A DNA stretch of 64,000 nucleotides, taken from assembly GCA_028386065.3 (NCBI GenBank), contig JAKUCV010005726.1, positions 78,269-142,268 of the forward strand. Direction: 5' to 3'. Position numbers and translations under genes: made by a program. This stretch comes from Turnera subulata. Lineage: Eukaryota; Streptophyta; Magnoliopsida; Malpighiales; Passifloraceae. The notes beneath the pieces are model-generated. The model searched no databases. It was not told the DNA's origin and saw only the letters and a program-made list of their open reading frames with translations. Shown here one piece after another: positions 11,930-24,088 of the stretch (positions are counted from its first letter, which is position 1; each line of letters starts with the position of its first letter).

Positions 11930-13813
11930 GTCGTGCCAACAATATCGTCGTATTAGTTTTTTATAAGATTATTTCCAAAATCCTGTGCAACCGGCTCAAG
12001 TTTATCCTCCGTGAGATCATTAGTTCAAACCAAAGTGTTTTTATCCCAGGCCGTCTTATCACTAATATTGTCCTTCTAGCTTTTGAGATCTTCCATCACA
12101 TGAGGAAGAAGCGGAGAGGTAGGAGAGGTATTTTTGGTGTAAAAATGGACATGAGCAAAGCTTATGATTGAGTGGAGTGGTCTTACCTTAAACAAATAAT
12201 GAGGAGATTAGGCTTTTGTGAGAAATGGATTATGTTGATAATGAACTGTATAACCTCTGTTTCTTATTCTATTTTGATCAATGGCATTCCTAGTGACAAC
12301 TTTCAACCCACGAGAGGACTGAGGCGGGGAGTCCCTCTTTCCCCATACCTATTCTTACTTTCTGTCGAGGGATTCTCAGCCTTGATCAAGGATGCGGAGA
12401 GACATTGGTTAATTCTTGGAGCACAAATAGCAAAACAGGCCCCCTCAATTACTCACCTTTTCTTTGCAAGTGATTGTCTTCTCTTTCAAGAGCTACTCGC
12501 CAAGAGATATGGACGCTAGGCCAGATTGTTTGCATATATGAAGAGGCGTGAGGCCAACAAACAAACTTTGATAAATCAGAGTTCTCCATAAGGTGAAACA
12601 TGAATGAAGAGTTTGCTATCAAAATCCTGATGTGGATGGGTTTTAAGGCAGTGGACCGATTCCAGAAGTACTTAGGCAATGCCTATAGTTATTGACCAAT
12701 CAAAAAAGGCCATCTTTAGCACCATAAGGGACAAAGCCTACAAGAAATTTTCGGGGTGGAAGGAAAAGACACTCTCAACAGCTGGGAAGGAGGTGTTGAT
12801 CAAATCAGTTGTCCAAAGTATCCCCACCTATTTAATGAGTTGTTTTATCATTCCTCAGGGTATATATGAGGAAATGGAAAGGACTATGTGGAAGTTTTGG
12901 TGAGGTCATGACGAGAAGCGACATGGAATATGCTGGGTGGCATGGAATAAGCTGTGTCATACAAAACGGTTAGGAGGTTTAGGGTTCAGGAAATTGGATG
13001 AGTTTAATTTGGCCATGCTAGCAAAACAAGCATGGCACCTTGCTAAGGACCCGACCACCTTACTGGCAAGAGTCTTGAAGGCCAAATATCACAAGCGGGT
13101 GGACTTTGTGCAAGCATCAATGGGACACAATCCTAGTTACACATTGAGAAGAATTCTCTATGGAAGGGAAGTGATCATGAAGGGTGCAAGTTGGGTGGTG
13201 GGTAATGGGGAGCGATGCGGGTATGGAAGTTTAGATGGATAGGGGGCGGAAGAACCTCATGCTGGCCCAGATGCGATTAGCTTTAACGAAGACATGATGG
13301 TGAGTGACTTAATCGATCCAGAGTTGGGGGTCTGGAACCAAAAAGACTTCTATGCTACATTCGACTGCACAACAGCTACAAGGTTCTCACTATTCCCCTT
13401 AGTTGTAGATTACCCAAGATCTACTATCATGGGAGTTCACGAAGGATGGTAATTACTCTGTACATAGTGGTTATTACATAATAGCCCAAGAATAAGCTGC
13501 AGCGACACCAAACGATCAGTGGTAGAAGCTCATGTGGAACTTAACCATCCCTCCTAAAGTTCGGAATTTCATATGGCTTCTGTGTAATGATACGTTGGAC
13601 ACGAAGGACAACCTACTACTGAGGAATATGGAGATCGACCTCACTTTTTCCCGTTTGCTCCAATTGTACCTAATCTTTCCTTCACCTATTTCGGGATTGC
13701 AAATGAACAAAAGAGGTCTGGAGTTATGCTAATAACCCGAGTTCACGATCTGCAGATATCTTTCATTGGCTAAGGAAACTGGAGAGTGCCATGGACAGTT
13801 TGCAGTTTGGCAG
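11930..13813 (+). pseudogene. L1-type LINE reverse transcriptase and zf-RVT fragment
   Basis: Several frames together read as plant L1 ORF2: YKIISKILCNRLKFIL, QSVFIPGRLITN, VKMDMSKAYD (then a stop in place of the next residue), RGLRRGVPLSPYLFLL, THLFFASDCLLF (the usual FADD box mutated to FASD), FSGWKEKTLSTAGKEVLIK, TKRLGGLGFRKLDEFN, and the zf-RVT stretch WNLTIPPKVRNFIWLLCNDTL near 13532. The endonuclease and most of the RNase H are absent. At least three stops or frameshifts are present. LINE sequence stops at about 13813, where the TRIM begins. Confidence 0.8.
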
Positions 13814-14604
13814 GGCAATCCCAGAATTGCTCCACGTGAAGCACGTTTAACTTTGGAGTTTTTATGGAATAAGCACCGAAAAGGTAGGTGCACCATGTTG
13901 CTATAGCTAGTACCCATCAATCCATTTAAGCTATTCTCAGTTGTACATTCCTATACCTATACAACCTCGAAATCACTTCATTAGAGCTATTCTTAATTAT
14001 ATAGTCCCATACCTGTATAATTCTGAAATTGTGCAACTATGCAGCCCCATCCGTACACAGTCTCAGGATCTCTCCTATTCTAGTGTGGATTCGGTTTATT
14101 CACGTGCTGTCTACGTCTAGAAGCCTGCCGCAAGCTGCTCCTTTTCCATGCTCATTCTGGCACCAACGTACACTTCCCGACCTCATAGACTCCGAGTGTC
14201 ACGGGCCCACCAGCTTCCGCTAGGTTTGTCCCTGAACCCTGCACCGTACTAGGGGAGTTCTGAAGCTTCGCTACCAACTTTAACGTCTCGGCTTGTTGAC
14301 TGTCACTACAGACCAACACGGGACCTTTCCAACAAGCTTTGTCCTTGCTCATATGTTTCCAGGGAAAACTTCCTAGGAGGTCACCCATCCCAGAATTGCT
14401 CCAAGTCAAGCATGTTTAACTTTAGAGTTTTTATGGAATGAGCACCAAAAAGGTAGGTGCACCTTGTTGATATAGTTAGTACCCATCAATCCATTTAAGC
14501 TATTCTCATTTGTACATTTCCATACCTATACAACCTCGAAATCACTTCATTAGAGCTATTCTTAATTATATAGTCCCATAGTTGTATAATTTTGAAATTT
14601 AATA
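13814..14604 (-). mobile_element. Cassandra-like TRIM element with 5S-rRNA-like segment
   Basis: Two direct repeats of about 212 bp (13818-14030 and 14388-14599) flank an internal region of about 360 bp with no coding capacity. On the minus strand the right repeat runs into a sequence close to plant 5S rRNA, including the internal promoter C-box GATGGGTGACC. LTRs carrying 5S promoter sequence are the hallmark of Cassandra TRIMs. A primer-site-like TTGGTGCCAGA is readable on the minus strand at about 14154-14164. The left copy is truncated inside the 5S part. Both outer ends are uncertain. It interrupts or abuts the LINE fragment. Confidence 0.6.
14364..14465 (-). ncRNA. 5S-rRNA-derived segment within the TRIM LTR
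   Basis: Minus strand: GGTGCACCTACC..., then TAAACATGCTTGACTTGGAG, then GGGATGGGTGACCTCCTAGG and AAGTTTTC. This follows plant 5S rRNA from its middle to near its 3' end, with the box A region recognisable and the C-box intact. It is divergent from functional 5S (for example CAATTCTG where 5S has AGTACTA-like sequence), so it is not a 5S gene. It may still bind TFIIIA; that is inference. The left LTR copy keeps only the part from 13818 to about 13895. Confidence 0.6.
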
Positions 14605-14651
14605 CTAAATTTAGAAATTAAATCTTTATAAAAAAAGAATGGCTCTTTACT

Positions 14652-17361
14652 TGAAACACCCTGACTCGCATTTATCGAAGACACTGTAAACACGTGTGAG
14701 GTCATTCCTTATACAACACAGCAAGCAGTAATTATACATTACATCATCCGACAATCCATCCAAAACAATAAGCATTCGTCACACGAGCACGAGGACATTT
14801 ATTACAACACACTATAATCACATACGGACAACAACAATAGAAAATATAGACATTAATAGATGCAAAAGTGACAAAAGCAGCGGAAGACAATGCAACATAT
14901 GCAATGGTAATATGGATTCAGAATTTAGTGGTGAGGATACAACAGCTGGTCGAGCATCATACATGTACTACAAGCAAGTCATCCTACAGGATGAAACCCC
15001 GCAGGTGAGGGGTGAGTACGAGGTGTCCACCGGTACAAAGTACAATCATGGATAAACAACAGTATGAAAGCAACCATAATACTCAAGAAAACACAAGCAC
15101 AGAACCTCACTCGGATACACACTCAGGTGGTTCTCTCAGGTTATCTACTCTATGACGGTTCTACTTCTAACAGACTAACTAACTCCATTTTTATTATTAT
15201 TAGGGCCCCTGTCACGTGATAAGTATGGTCATGCTTGGTAGCCAGACTAGCTAGCCCTAGGGTACTCCCCGTAAAATAAAAAACAAATCAGGGTGCCTGT
15301 ATGCAAAATCAAACTTTTCAAAACAGCCGGGAAGGCTCTTAATTGCCTGTCCCTTCTGACCAAACAAAACTGTCGCCCAATAACCAAACAAAACACTAAC
15401 CCGGAAGGCGCGTAATGGGCTAACCTTTTCGAGGACTACCGCTTTCGTACCAACACTTCCACGTGACTATCTAATTGTCTATCTCATGATAACTCATTTT
15501 ATTTTTTCTTTTCATCATCTTAACCACAATTCTCGAGTAGGCTCATAGCCTCACAGCTCCTCTGGGATAATCAAAATCTCTTATTACCATAACATAATAA
15601 GTTTTCTTAGTTAAACCACAACTAACAGCCTAAGACTTCTACTAGTAGTCTATCTTAGGTATCATTCCTTAATTCTCACAGAGGTCACACGAGTACTAAG
15701 TATATAGTTCAATTCGCCAACAATATCATGTCACAGAATATTCCACAGTATACAATTTGACAATAGCATAGCAAGGCACAAAAATTCAATCACAACAAAT
15801 AGATCACAATAATACAGTATTACAAGCATCATACTAATGCTTATCTATCTTCACCTTGGCCGATATGCTCAGTTATAAAATTCCTCAACAGGTTCCATCT
15901 CCAATTCCTCATTCACGTTATCGTTTCCTATATATAATTAAACACAGTCACACAAATGAATATGATATGCATAAGACTATTCCTTAATATTATTTCGTTA
16001 TCTATACCCGGTTATTAAAAATAAATACTATATGGAAATATTCTTCCCAAAATTAATATTTATATATATTATTTCCATTTCTAGAAAATATTGTATATAA
16101 ATATATTTATATTTAATATGTTGGGCCAATCCGTTTTAATTTTTGGGCCATGAACAATAAGCCCAGAGAATTAACCCAAGTCTTATCCAACCAGACCCAA
16201 GCCTAAGGCACAAGCCTAGGAAAAGGAAACCCATAGCCCATACTTGGGTTAAGCTTTTAGGTCCAGTTGGCAAGCCCAGCGATTCGACCCAGCAAGGAGA
16301 GGAAACTCGACCCAATCCGGGCTTGTCTTCAACCTTGCGCCAACTGCTCACCTCGGTAAAGTTGTGGTGGTGCTGCAGACGGTGGCGTCTGGATGAAGCA
16401 GGGAGCAAGGCGGCACTGGAACGGGTCCCAGCGGTGTCGCTGATGGTGGAGCAGAGGTTGACGGGTGATGGTGGTTGTCGGGTTAAGCAGGTTTGACTCG
16501 ACTGTCGGTGCAACGAGAAGACGATGAGGCTCGGGCTACTGGTGTTAACGACAATACATGAGGAAGAAGATGAAGATGGCAGTGCTGATGGCGCTACAAG
16601 CGGCGGTTGATGGTGTCGAGCTGCGGTGGTGGTTCGAGTCATGCGAGGGAGTGGACAAAAGAAGATGAAACGGTGCGGGTGGTATAAAACAACAGCATTT
16701 TGGTGTGCGTTATGTGTTTCTTTTCTTTTCTTTCACTTGGTTTCACAGAGCAGAGACGGGAAGGTAAACTAGGTCTGGGTTTTTGTTTTACAAGTGATGT
16801 GCAGAGAAGGTGGTGTGAGTTTTAATAAGCAGATGATGGTGAGAGAGTTAGGAAAAGGAAGCTTCTTGTAGGAAAGTGTTGAAGAACGAAGCTTCTTAGG
16901 AGAGTAACGAAACTTCATTACAGGAACAGGATAAAGTTCGTGCAGTTTAATGGAGAAGAAGAAGACACGTCGTGCAACGGTTTTATGCAGATACATGCGT
17001 AATTAAGCGAGTCTTGTCTGAACCAACAAATAACTAAAATACCCTCTTTACTTTATTTCTGGTGCATGATTAAGCGAGTCTTGTCCGGACCAACAAATAA
17101 CTAAGAAACCCTCTTTACTTTATTTCTGGTTGTAAGATCGCGGTTAATCATGATTTTTTTAAGGATTCCTAGACCCGAAAAATTTCAACTTCGGTCTGTA
17201 AAATCTGCAAAAATATCTGGATCGAGGTGCAAGTGTCGGATTGGAATCCGAGGCTCGGTTTACATTGAAATAATTTTCAAATTTAATTTCATATGGTAAA
17301 TACTGTACAAAACTTTATTACAGTCCCTGTAAAAATGTGAACTTTTTTCCGGGTTGTTACA
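14652..17361 (-). repeat. solo gypsy LTR, about 2.7 kb
   Basis: On the minus strand it starts TGTAACAACCCGG (17361) and ends TGTTTCA (14652). Near its start it shares an ordered set of motifs with the LTRs at 24089-26949 and 29891-32730 (ATTTTTACAGGGACTG-like, AAATTTTTCGGGTC). Flanks are TTACT on the left and TCACT on the right, a 5-bp target duplication with one mismatch. No gag-pol adjoins, so it is a solo LTR from unequal recombination. Its right edge is about 460 bp upstream of the VPS55 start codon. Confidence 0.75.
17000..17134. repeat. tandem duplication, about 67-bp unit, inside solo LTR
   Basis: Two adjacent copies starting TTAAGCGAGTCTTGTC, each ending with ACTTTATTTCTGGT, about 67 bp apart. 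A single copy of the related sequence (GTTGGTCCAGACGATACCCG) occurs in the plus-strand solo LTR near 23978, so the duplication is private to this LTR copy. Confidence 0.75.
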
Positions 17362-17822
17362 TCACTAGTCATAGCTTTAAACTTTAAAGTAGAATTATCA
17401 AATTTTCTCTTAAAATATAGTGGATATATTATATTTTCTTTGATTTATCAACCAAGATATTGCTGTACATATGATATTTTTCCATGCCAAATCAATATTT
17501 ATTAGAACTAGACAAATAATAAAAAGCTTGAAGGATCAGCCAGAAAAGCTGAATTGAGGAAAAAAAATTATTTATACAAACAAAAGAAAATGAAGAAAAT
17601 AAAAAAGAACAAAGGTATCCGAGGCAGAAACACCACTGCGTTACCAGCAGTAACTTTCCCTCTGGAACCGAAAGATTAAAAATAAAAAAGAGGTGTTCTT
17701 TCTTTCTTCTCGTTACTTTGTCTTTTTGTTCCTCTCTCTCTCTCTCTCCCCTGCCAACCCATCAACAGAGATTCGATCTTTGGGCATCCAAGCTCTCCTC
17801 CCCTGAACCATAAACCATAAAC
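17362..17822 (+). promoter_or_regulatory. VPS55 upstream region and 5' UTR
   Basis: Between the solo LTR and the first ATG. An AT-rich stretch with a weak TATA-like ATTTATACAAAC lies near 17570. A pyrimidine-rich leader with a CT run (17733-17748) follows, typical of plant 5' UTRs. The transcription start is not determinable. Confidence 0.4.
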
Positions 17823-20800
17823 ATGGCCATGACCATCGAAGGTACGATTTCTTACGTTACAAGTTGGATTCACCGTTCGCGATTCCTACCAATTTCGTTT
17901 ATTTGTTTTCTAAAACTTCAAGCTTTTTCTAGGCCAAACTCGAATTATCATCTTTGTTTCCCATTTTAGTTCTCTTTTGAATTCAAGGGTTAGGGCTTGC
18001 TGAGATTAATAATGTTTTAGCTAATTAAGCTAACCTCTTGCTTTGGTTTCGGGAAGGTTAAGCTCTTAGATGCTGCATTATACAGGAGTTTTAGGGGTTC
18101 CCTTATAGTACTTTATTTGGCTTCATCGCTGTAGTTCAGGCTGTAACTATATACCCGGGAAAGCCATCATCTTATGGGGTCTATATTCATTTTGTCTGAT
18201 TTTGACATCCGGGGTTACTCTTACTGCTGGAAAAAAGTTTTGATTGTACTGAAATGATGCTGGGAGCTAATTGGTTTCTTACTTTCTGGTGCATTTCTAT
18301 TCTGGCTTGCGACTCGCTGGATGTTGATGGCATCTACAGTGTAAGTTTGCGTCTTGTTCTGTAATAGTGTTAGTCTTTTAGGCGTTCAAAGTGAGATGAC
18401 TTATCATCTTTGTTGAATTGCAGGCTTGCAGGGCTTGCATTTATGTTTTCCGCCAGCATCCTGCTGCAGATATTGGTATGTTTCCGTTTCGAATATTTGA
18501 ATCCTATTGGTGTCACAGTTTTAGTTGCTAGATATTTAGATATCTATTTGGGCTGCCAGATGATTTTGTACCCTTTCCAATCAGGTTTCTGAATCAGAGG
18601 TATTGCTGAGGTTTATGTATCTACTTTTTGGTAGAGATGGGGCCATATGCATTTTAGCCGCTGAGATGTTCTCTTCCTTGTCAATATTCCAACCTGTTGT
18701 TTGTGATTTTTTGAGATACATTAGGTGAAGATTGCATGCTTATCCATTTCTAAGATATGGTTCCAAAAGAAGTTATTTTCCAGTATATTTTTATGAGGTA
18801 ATATATGCCGATAAGGTTAGCAGAGTGGAACTAGAATTACATTTCTCTTTTTGGCGAATCTGATATAAGATCACAGATCAAATCTATACTAAACTTTGGA
18901 ATAACTAAGCAACAAGGTATAGTCACTTACCTCTTTTATCTATTCAATTTTTATCAAAATCTAAGGATTTACCTTGATTTGCATGGAGGCGGCTAGGATT
19001 GAATAAAATTCTAGCATTGACTAAGTTGTTGGAGTATGTAGAAAAACTTGAAATCACTAAACGTTGGAAGAATGCCATTCAGTATGCAGTAATGCTAAAG
19101 GTTCATTCATTTTTTATTTAATGAGTGAAGTTTCGGTTTGCAACTGCAACTGGAAGCTCTACAAGATTCATACTTGCTTCACATGAACGTGTATGCTTCA
19201 GCAATCTAAATCAAGGCTCTTGTTTGTTGGGTTACGAACAATTGCATTCAAGATAGAGGATAAAATGTCCAATTCAAAAGGTGACAGTGTCATGTTGCTT
19301 TACTTGCACTAGCCATTTGGTTGCATATTAAATTCTCAAATTGTGTGATTCTCACTTAAATTCACTAGAAAGTTTTTTCAGCCCTGATATTTGCTTCTTA
19401 CAAACCTATCTCTCGTGTCTTATGGTTAGTCAGCCTTGGCCAGGACTTTCAATTTCTGCAAAATTATGCTTGACTCTATGCCTTGAATGCATAGTTGTTC
19501 ATCGCTTACTAAATTGCAAATGCCAAATGTTTTATCCTACTGCCCTAGAGAAACACATGCCTGCATTTTAGGCTGGAAAGTGATTTATCAGAATGCAGCT
19601 TGTGTCATGAAAAGAAAGGAGTTCATTCCCTACTGTTCAGCTAAGAATCTAGCTACGGATAACATCAGAGGGATTACTTTATAAAAAATTACTATTCGAC
19701 CACCAATGAACTTGTAACTTGGTGGTACTCGTGAAAATCTAAAAATCCAAGAGGGGTTGAGTTCTTGGCTTTGAGTTTCACCTTAGAGTTCTCATCTGAA
19801 TCTGTGTGTTTGTATGATAAAGAGAAAGGAATTGAACTGCAAAAGAAGCTAATTTGTAACATGATAAATGCAAAAGCACAACTTGTTTACTATTAGCTAT
19901 GCATAATCTTGAGCAGAATAGGGACTCGTTGTTTCTTTATTTCTTTTAATTTATGTATTTTTTTGCAGGCTTGTGCAATCTACAATAACTGGTGGCCAAT
20001 GTTATCAGGTTCTGTATATTTGACTTGGTTATTGACTATTTTGCATTTAGTAGTTAAGAATGTTTGATATGGATTATTTATTCATACAGCTCTAATGTAT
20101 GTGCTGGTGCCAATGCCTTGCTTATTCTTTGGGGGTGGTTCCACCCAGTTTCTGACTAGCAGCGATGGTGGAGGGTAAGTACTTAACCCATCCTCATTAT
20201 CTCATGTTATCCCTTTGTAATTCTCTTGTATTATTACTCGTTACTTATGTATTCAACCCTTTCTAGTTTTGACCTGATATTTCTTCTTCTTAACTCAGAT
20301 ACATTAAAAAGACTTGTCATTGATCACTAATTTTTAACCGAATTTTATAACTTCTTTTGATGTCAAGCTGTCTTGCATCTCGTTTGGTGTTTCGTTTCCG
20401 ATGCATTTCCAGGATACAATCTGGGTATACAGACATCTTTTGTTATATGCCTATATGGATTGAGTGATACTTTGAATGTTTCATGCTTTAAGATAATATT
20501 AGTTCTGGTCTTTGAAATAAAGTCTATTTATCCCATCAAACTCAAAATCTCTGTTTTTCATAACAGACACCTCCTTTTTTCGTAATTGTTTTTTGCTTTT
20601 GCCTTAACATAACCTCAAGTTTCTTGGAACTAAGTATCGGATTTTTTTAGAGGATGAATATATCCATTTGGCCTTGGTATCCATCCTTGTTGGCCATCTT
20701 TTAGATCCTTTTCTTTGTTGTTCTTCTCATAACATCTAATGGATGATGATAAGGAAAAAATCTCCTGGTTCTGTTATATAGAGTATAGATGTCTCCTATT

Positions 20801-21019
20801 GATTTTTACTACTCATTGGAAGATTATGTTTGCAGCTGGATCGATGCTGCTAAATTCCTCACAGGAGCATCAACTGTTGGGAGTTTAGCTATTCCAATAA
20901 TCCTTAGGCATGCTCATATGATCGACTCAGGGGCCATGTGGATCGAGTTCACATCCTTTGCCATCTTTGTCTGCACTGTCTTGTGTTTTCACCGTGCTAG
21001 CCTAGAAGATGACTGGTGA
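17823..21019 (+). CDS. VPS55: VPS55 homologue, endosomal sorting membrane protein, five exons
   Basis: Exons read clearly from conserved protein sequence: 18424/18432-18475 (LAFMFSASILLQIL), 19969-20008 (ACAIYNNWWPMLS), 20090-20174 (LMYVLVPMPCLFFGGGSTQF), 20836-21019 (WIDAAKFLTGASTVG ... ending SLEDDW). All junctions are GT-AG. Vps55 is a small four-pass membrane protein which, with Vps68, supports transport from late endosome to vacuole; the four hydrophobic stretches are visible. The family has a further N-terminal stretch that I cannot find. The only plausible first exon is 17823-17841 (MAMTIE+G), in frame only if the second of two AGs at the exon-2 acceptor (18431, not 18423) is used, giving about 123 residues. 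The first exon is therefore uncertain; the other four are firm. Confidence 0.85.
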
Positions 21020-23125
21020 TTGAATCCATCACTTGCTACATCATTATCTCTAATTATACATGGGAATGTAAACAGATTTTCCCTCTTGTAAATCCATGTT
21101 GTGTATATCTTTGGAAGGACAAAAATTATCTAAATTTGGCACTTGCATATGGTTCTCATGCTTTGGATTTTAAGTCTTATTGTTTACTGTCAAACAACAT
21201 TTTAGAGGAAAATGAAACAGGAAACTTGAATTGCTGAACCAAGTGGATTTGTGTTCTAGGAAACTTGAAATCACCAGGGGATAAGAGCATGACAGTTTTT
21301 CACTCAACATGGCAACTTTATTGCCAAGAGCTGCAATTTTTCCTGGGTTAATATGCTCTCATGATTTGAGTTGGAAGTTGAATTACGTCCTCAAAATCTA
21401 AAAATATCTTTTGAGATAATTGGCAATGATGCATGTTTGTGGTTGATATATTTCTGTGAAAACAAAAGAAGAATGCATACAAGAAAAGCTTCAGTGTTTT
21501 TTTCTTTTTTTCTTGTTCTCTTACTTGGAACGAAAGTTTTGTTTGAATTTGATGCAATAATTTTAAGCTTCAAATTTTAGGTTTTTTTCTGGGGCACATG
21601 ATAAGCCCCCTACCTAATAAGGAAAATAGTACTCATAACTAATGAATATCATATTAATAGTTACAAAAATAATCTTTTCATTTTAATGTATTAGATTGAC
21701 TACGCAAATCACTCTTAAAAATAACAGTCAAACTTTAGGTCGTACTACCACCGGTTGTCGCGCCATGTGTTCAATGATAACTGTTTCGTGCCTTGTTCAA
21801 GTCAAGGATTGTCATTCATGTAAACAGGAACTGAGCAATCAAACACCTTAGCTATACACATGCATTAGGGTGCAGAGAAGCAAAACTGTGGCTTATGCCA
21901 AATTTTTGTGAATTGCATTTTTTATGCTTAGTGATTTTTACTGGAAAAAGACATAATTATAGAGAACGATAAAAACATAATTATGTATATATAAAAAGGA
22001 CCACGACAGACAGGTTTTTATGGAAAAAGCAGTAAACTTATAAAAGAAAAATCACAAAACACGTTGCCCTATATAAATTGAAACATTTCGAAATCTGTCA
22101 ATTGTATAAACAATAGAAAGGCAATATTAATCGGTTTGGTCTTTCGATTTAAACTTATGGATGCATGGTAAGTTTGTGTGGGGAATATTCTTTCGTTAAA
22201 GGCAAAATGTGGAGACAAGAATATCTCATGAACCGACGTAAAAAAAGTTCGTAGGCATTCTTTCTCCTACAACCGTCATTTCCGTACTCGATCCGGATTC
22301 AAACCAGCATTTTGGAACAAACTTCCTGATTAAAATTGGTGGTTTCCTTCTATGATTTAGAATTCTATCTTGTCTTTGTCTTCTAGCTTGCACACAAAGA
22401 TGGATAAATCAATTGGTTCTCTGCCTTTGTCTTTTTCTTCGTACTCTTTCTTGTCTGAACCAGTGAATTATTAATCTCTGATTCCTTAAGAGGATAGAAA
22501 CTTTTGCCGGACTTTACAATGTAATATTTCCGTGATGTAATAGTTTTCCCTCATCTATCAAAAAGACATAATTAGTTCTCTAATAGATTTATCTTATATT
22601 ATTAAAACCAGTCCTTTTAATTAGAGCCATGGCTACTGATAGGCATAGGAAAGTGGTGTTTTGCCTAACGTAGCTTCCATGGAAGAAAATAAAATCTATT
22701 TGAATTTAATGTTTGCAATGAATCGTTTATAACGGATGGTCATGATATTGCTCGAGAAAATTAGAGAATTACATTTGGCAGAAAAACAAATGTATAAATT
22801 AGTCTAGTCAAACTTTCCTCATGCAAGGTTACTATTCCTCTCTTTCTACTAATATATCTACGGTCGGATTGGTGAGAATTCTACATATCTTGGTTCAAAC
22901 AATCGTACTCGTTTTAACTTCTCTTTAGTGGCTGGTGCCTCAGCAGCATAATCACTTGATGAGCTTCAAAATAATTGTTTCATTTTTTTTACATAGTTTT
23001 CATATATAGTATGCGGGATTGCTTCCCTTCTTTCTTTCCTGATCAACACAAAACTTATGATACCATTACCAACTAGTATTGGTTATGGTGGCAAGACACC
23101 TGCATTCCCTTTAAATCCTAGGGTG
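21020..23125. other. intergenic, with a truncated MITE-like sequence
   Basis: The first few hundred bases include the VPS55 3' UTR. At about 21588-21670 the sequence GGGGCACATGATAAGC followed by ACTAATGAATATCAT resembles the left part of the TIR element at 55074, so it is probably a truncated relative; its other end is not visible. The rest is AT-rich with no coding signal. Confidence 0.45.
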
Positions 23126-24088
23126 TGTTTGTTTCATGGGACAGGACCGGCACGTTGGGACAATGTCCCAAAGGGGATGTTTGAATCGAGGGACGCACTG
23201 TTCATGAGGAACGCACATCATTTTCTTTAGGGACAAAACCATTTTTTCCATCCCCTCGAAAATGCGTGGACAGAGTCCCATCCCAAGGACTATACTATTC
23301 TCGTCCCGGAATTGCCGCTGTTCATTTTCCAAAATGCCCCAAAACCCAGGGCGTATAAAAGCGAGAAAAGCCAACAGAAAAAACTCACCCGAGGTAAGTC
23401 TCTTCTCTCTCTCTTTCTCCCTCGCGTTGTGCTTCTCTGCTCTCTCGTTTTCTCTTTCCATCTTTCGAGCTCTCTCTTGATCTGATGTCTTCTTCCTCTC
23501 GTTTTCCTTCCCTCTTCTTCTTCTTTATTCTCCGTGCTTCGCCTATACTCATTCGTCTTCTCCTCTTCGCCTGCTCTCTGCTGCTATGTATGTGTTTAGA
23601 TGGTGTGACTGTGTTGTAGTGTGCTTCCATTCGGTGTTGTTGTTGTATAATTGGTTGTTTAGGTGTTTTTTTTTTTTGCGGTGGATTGTTGTTTTATTGC
23701 TTCGATTAAACACATAAGCCCCTGTAACAGCCCAGGTAAAATTTGTATTTTTACCGGGACTGTAAAAGGTTTTATACAGTGATTTACTATTTAATCTTGG
23801 GTAATTAATTCAAGGTAAACCGAGCATCGGATTCCGGAACCGAGCTTTGTTCCACGTTCGAAATTTTTCTGCGGATTTTACGAACTCAAGTTGGTAATTT
23901 TTCGGGTCCAGAGATCTTCAGAAAAATCGAGTTTAACCTTGAAGGAGCGGACCAAAAATAAAGTAAAGAGGGTATAATAGTTATTTGTTGGTCCAGACGA
24001 TACCCGCTCGATTATGCAGGTTTATCACACCTGCATGTGTCAACCTTGCAGCTGTGTTATCCTTTATGTCATCCACCACCATTGTCTG

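Noticed and set aside
14364..14465. Functional 5S rRNA gene
   Set aside because: Too diverged and only partial, and it sits within a repeat of a TRIM-like element.
16136..16642. 168-codon minus-strand frame
   Set aside because: Inside the solo LTR at 14652-17361 and of the same low-complexity kind as the LTR frames above.
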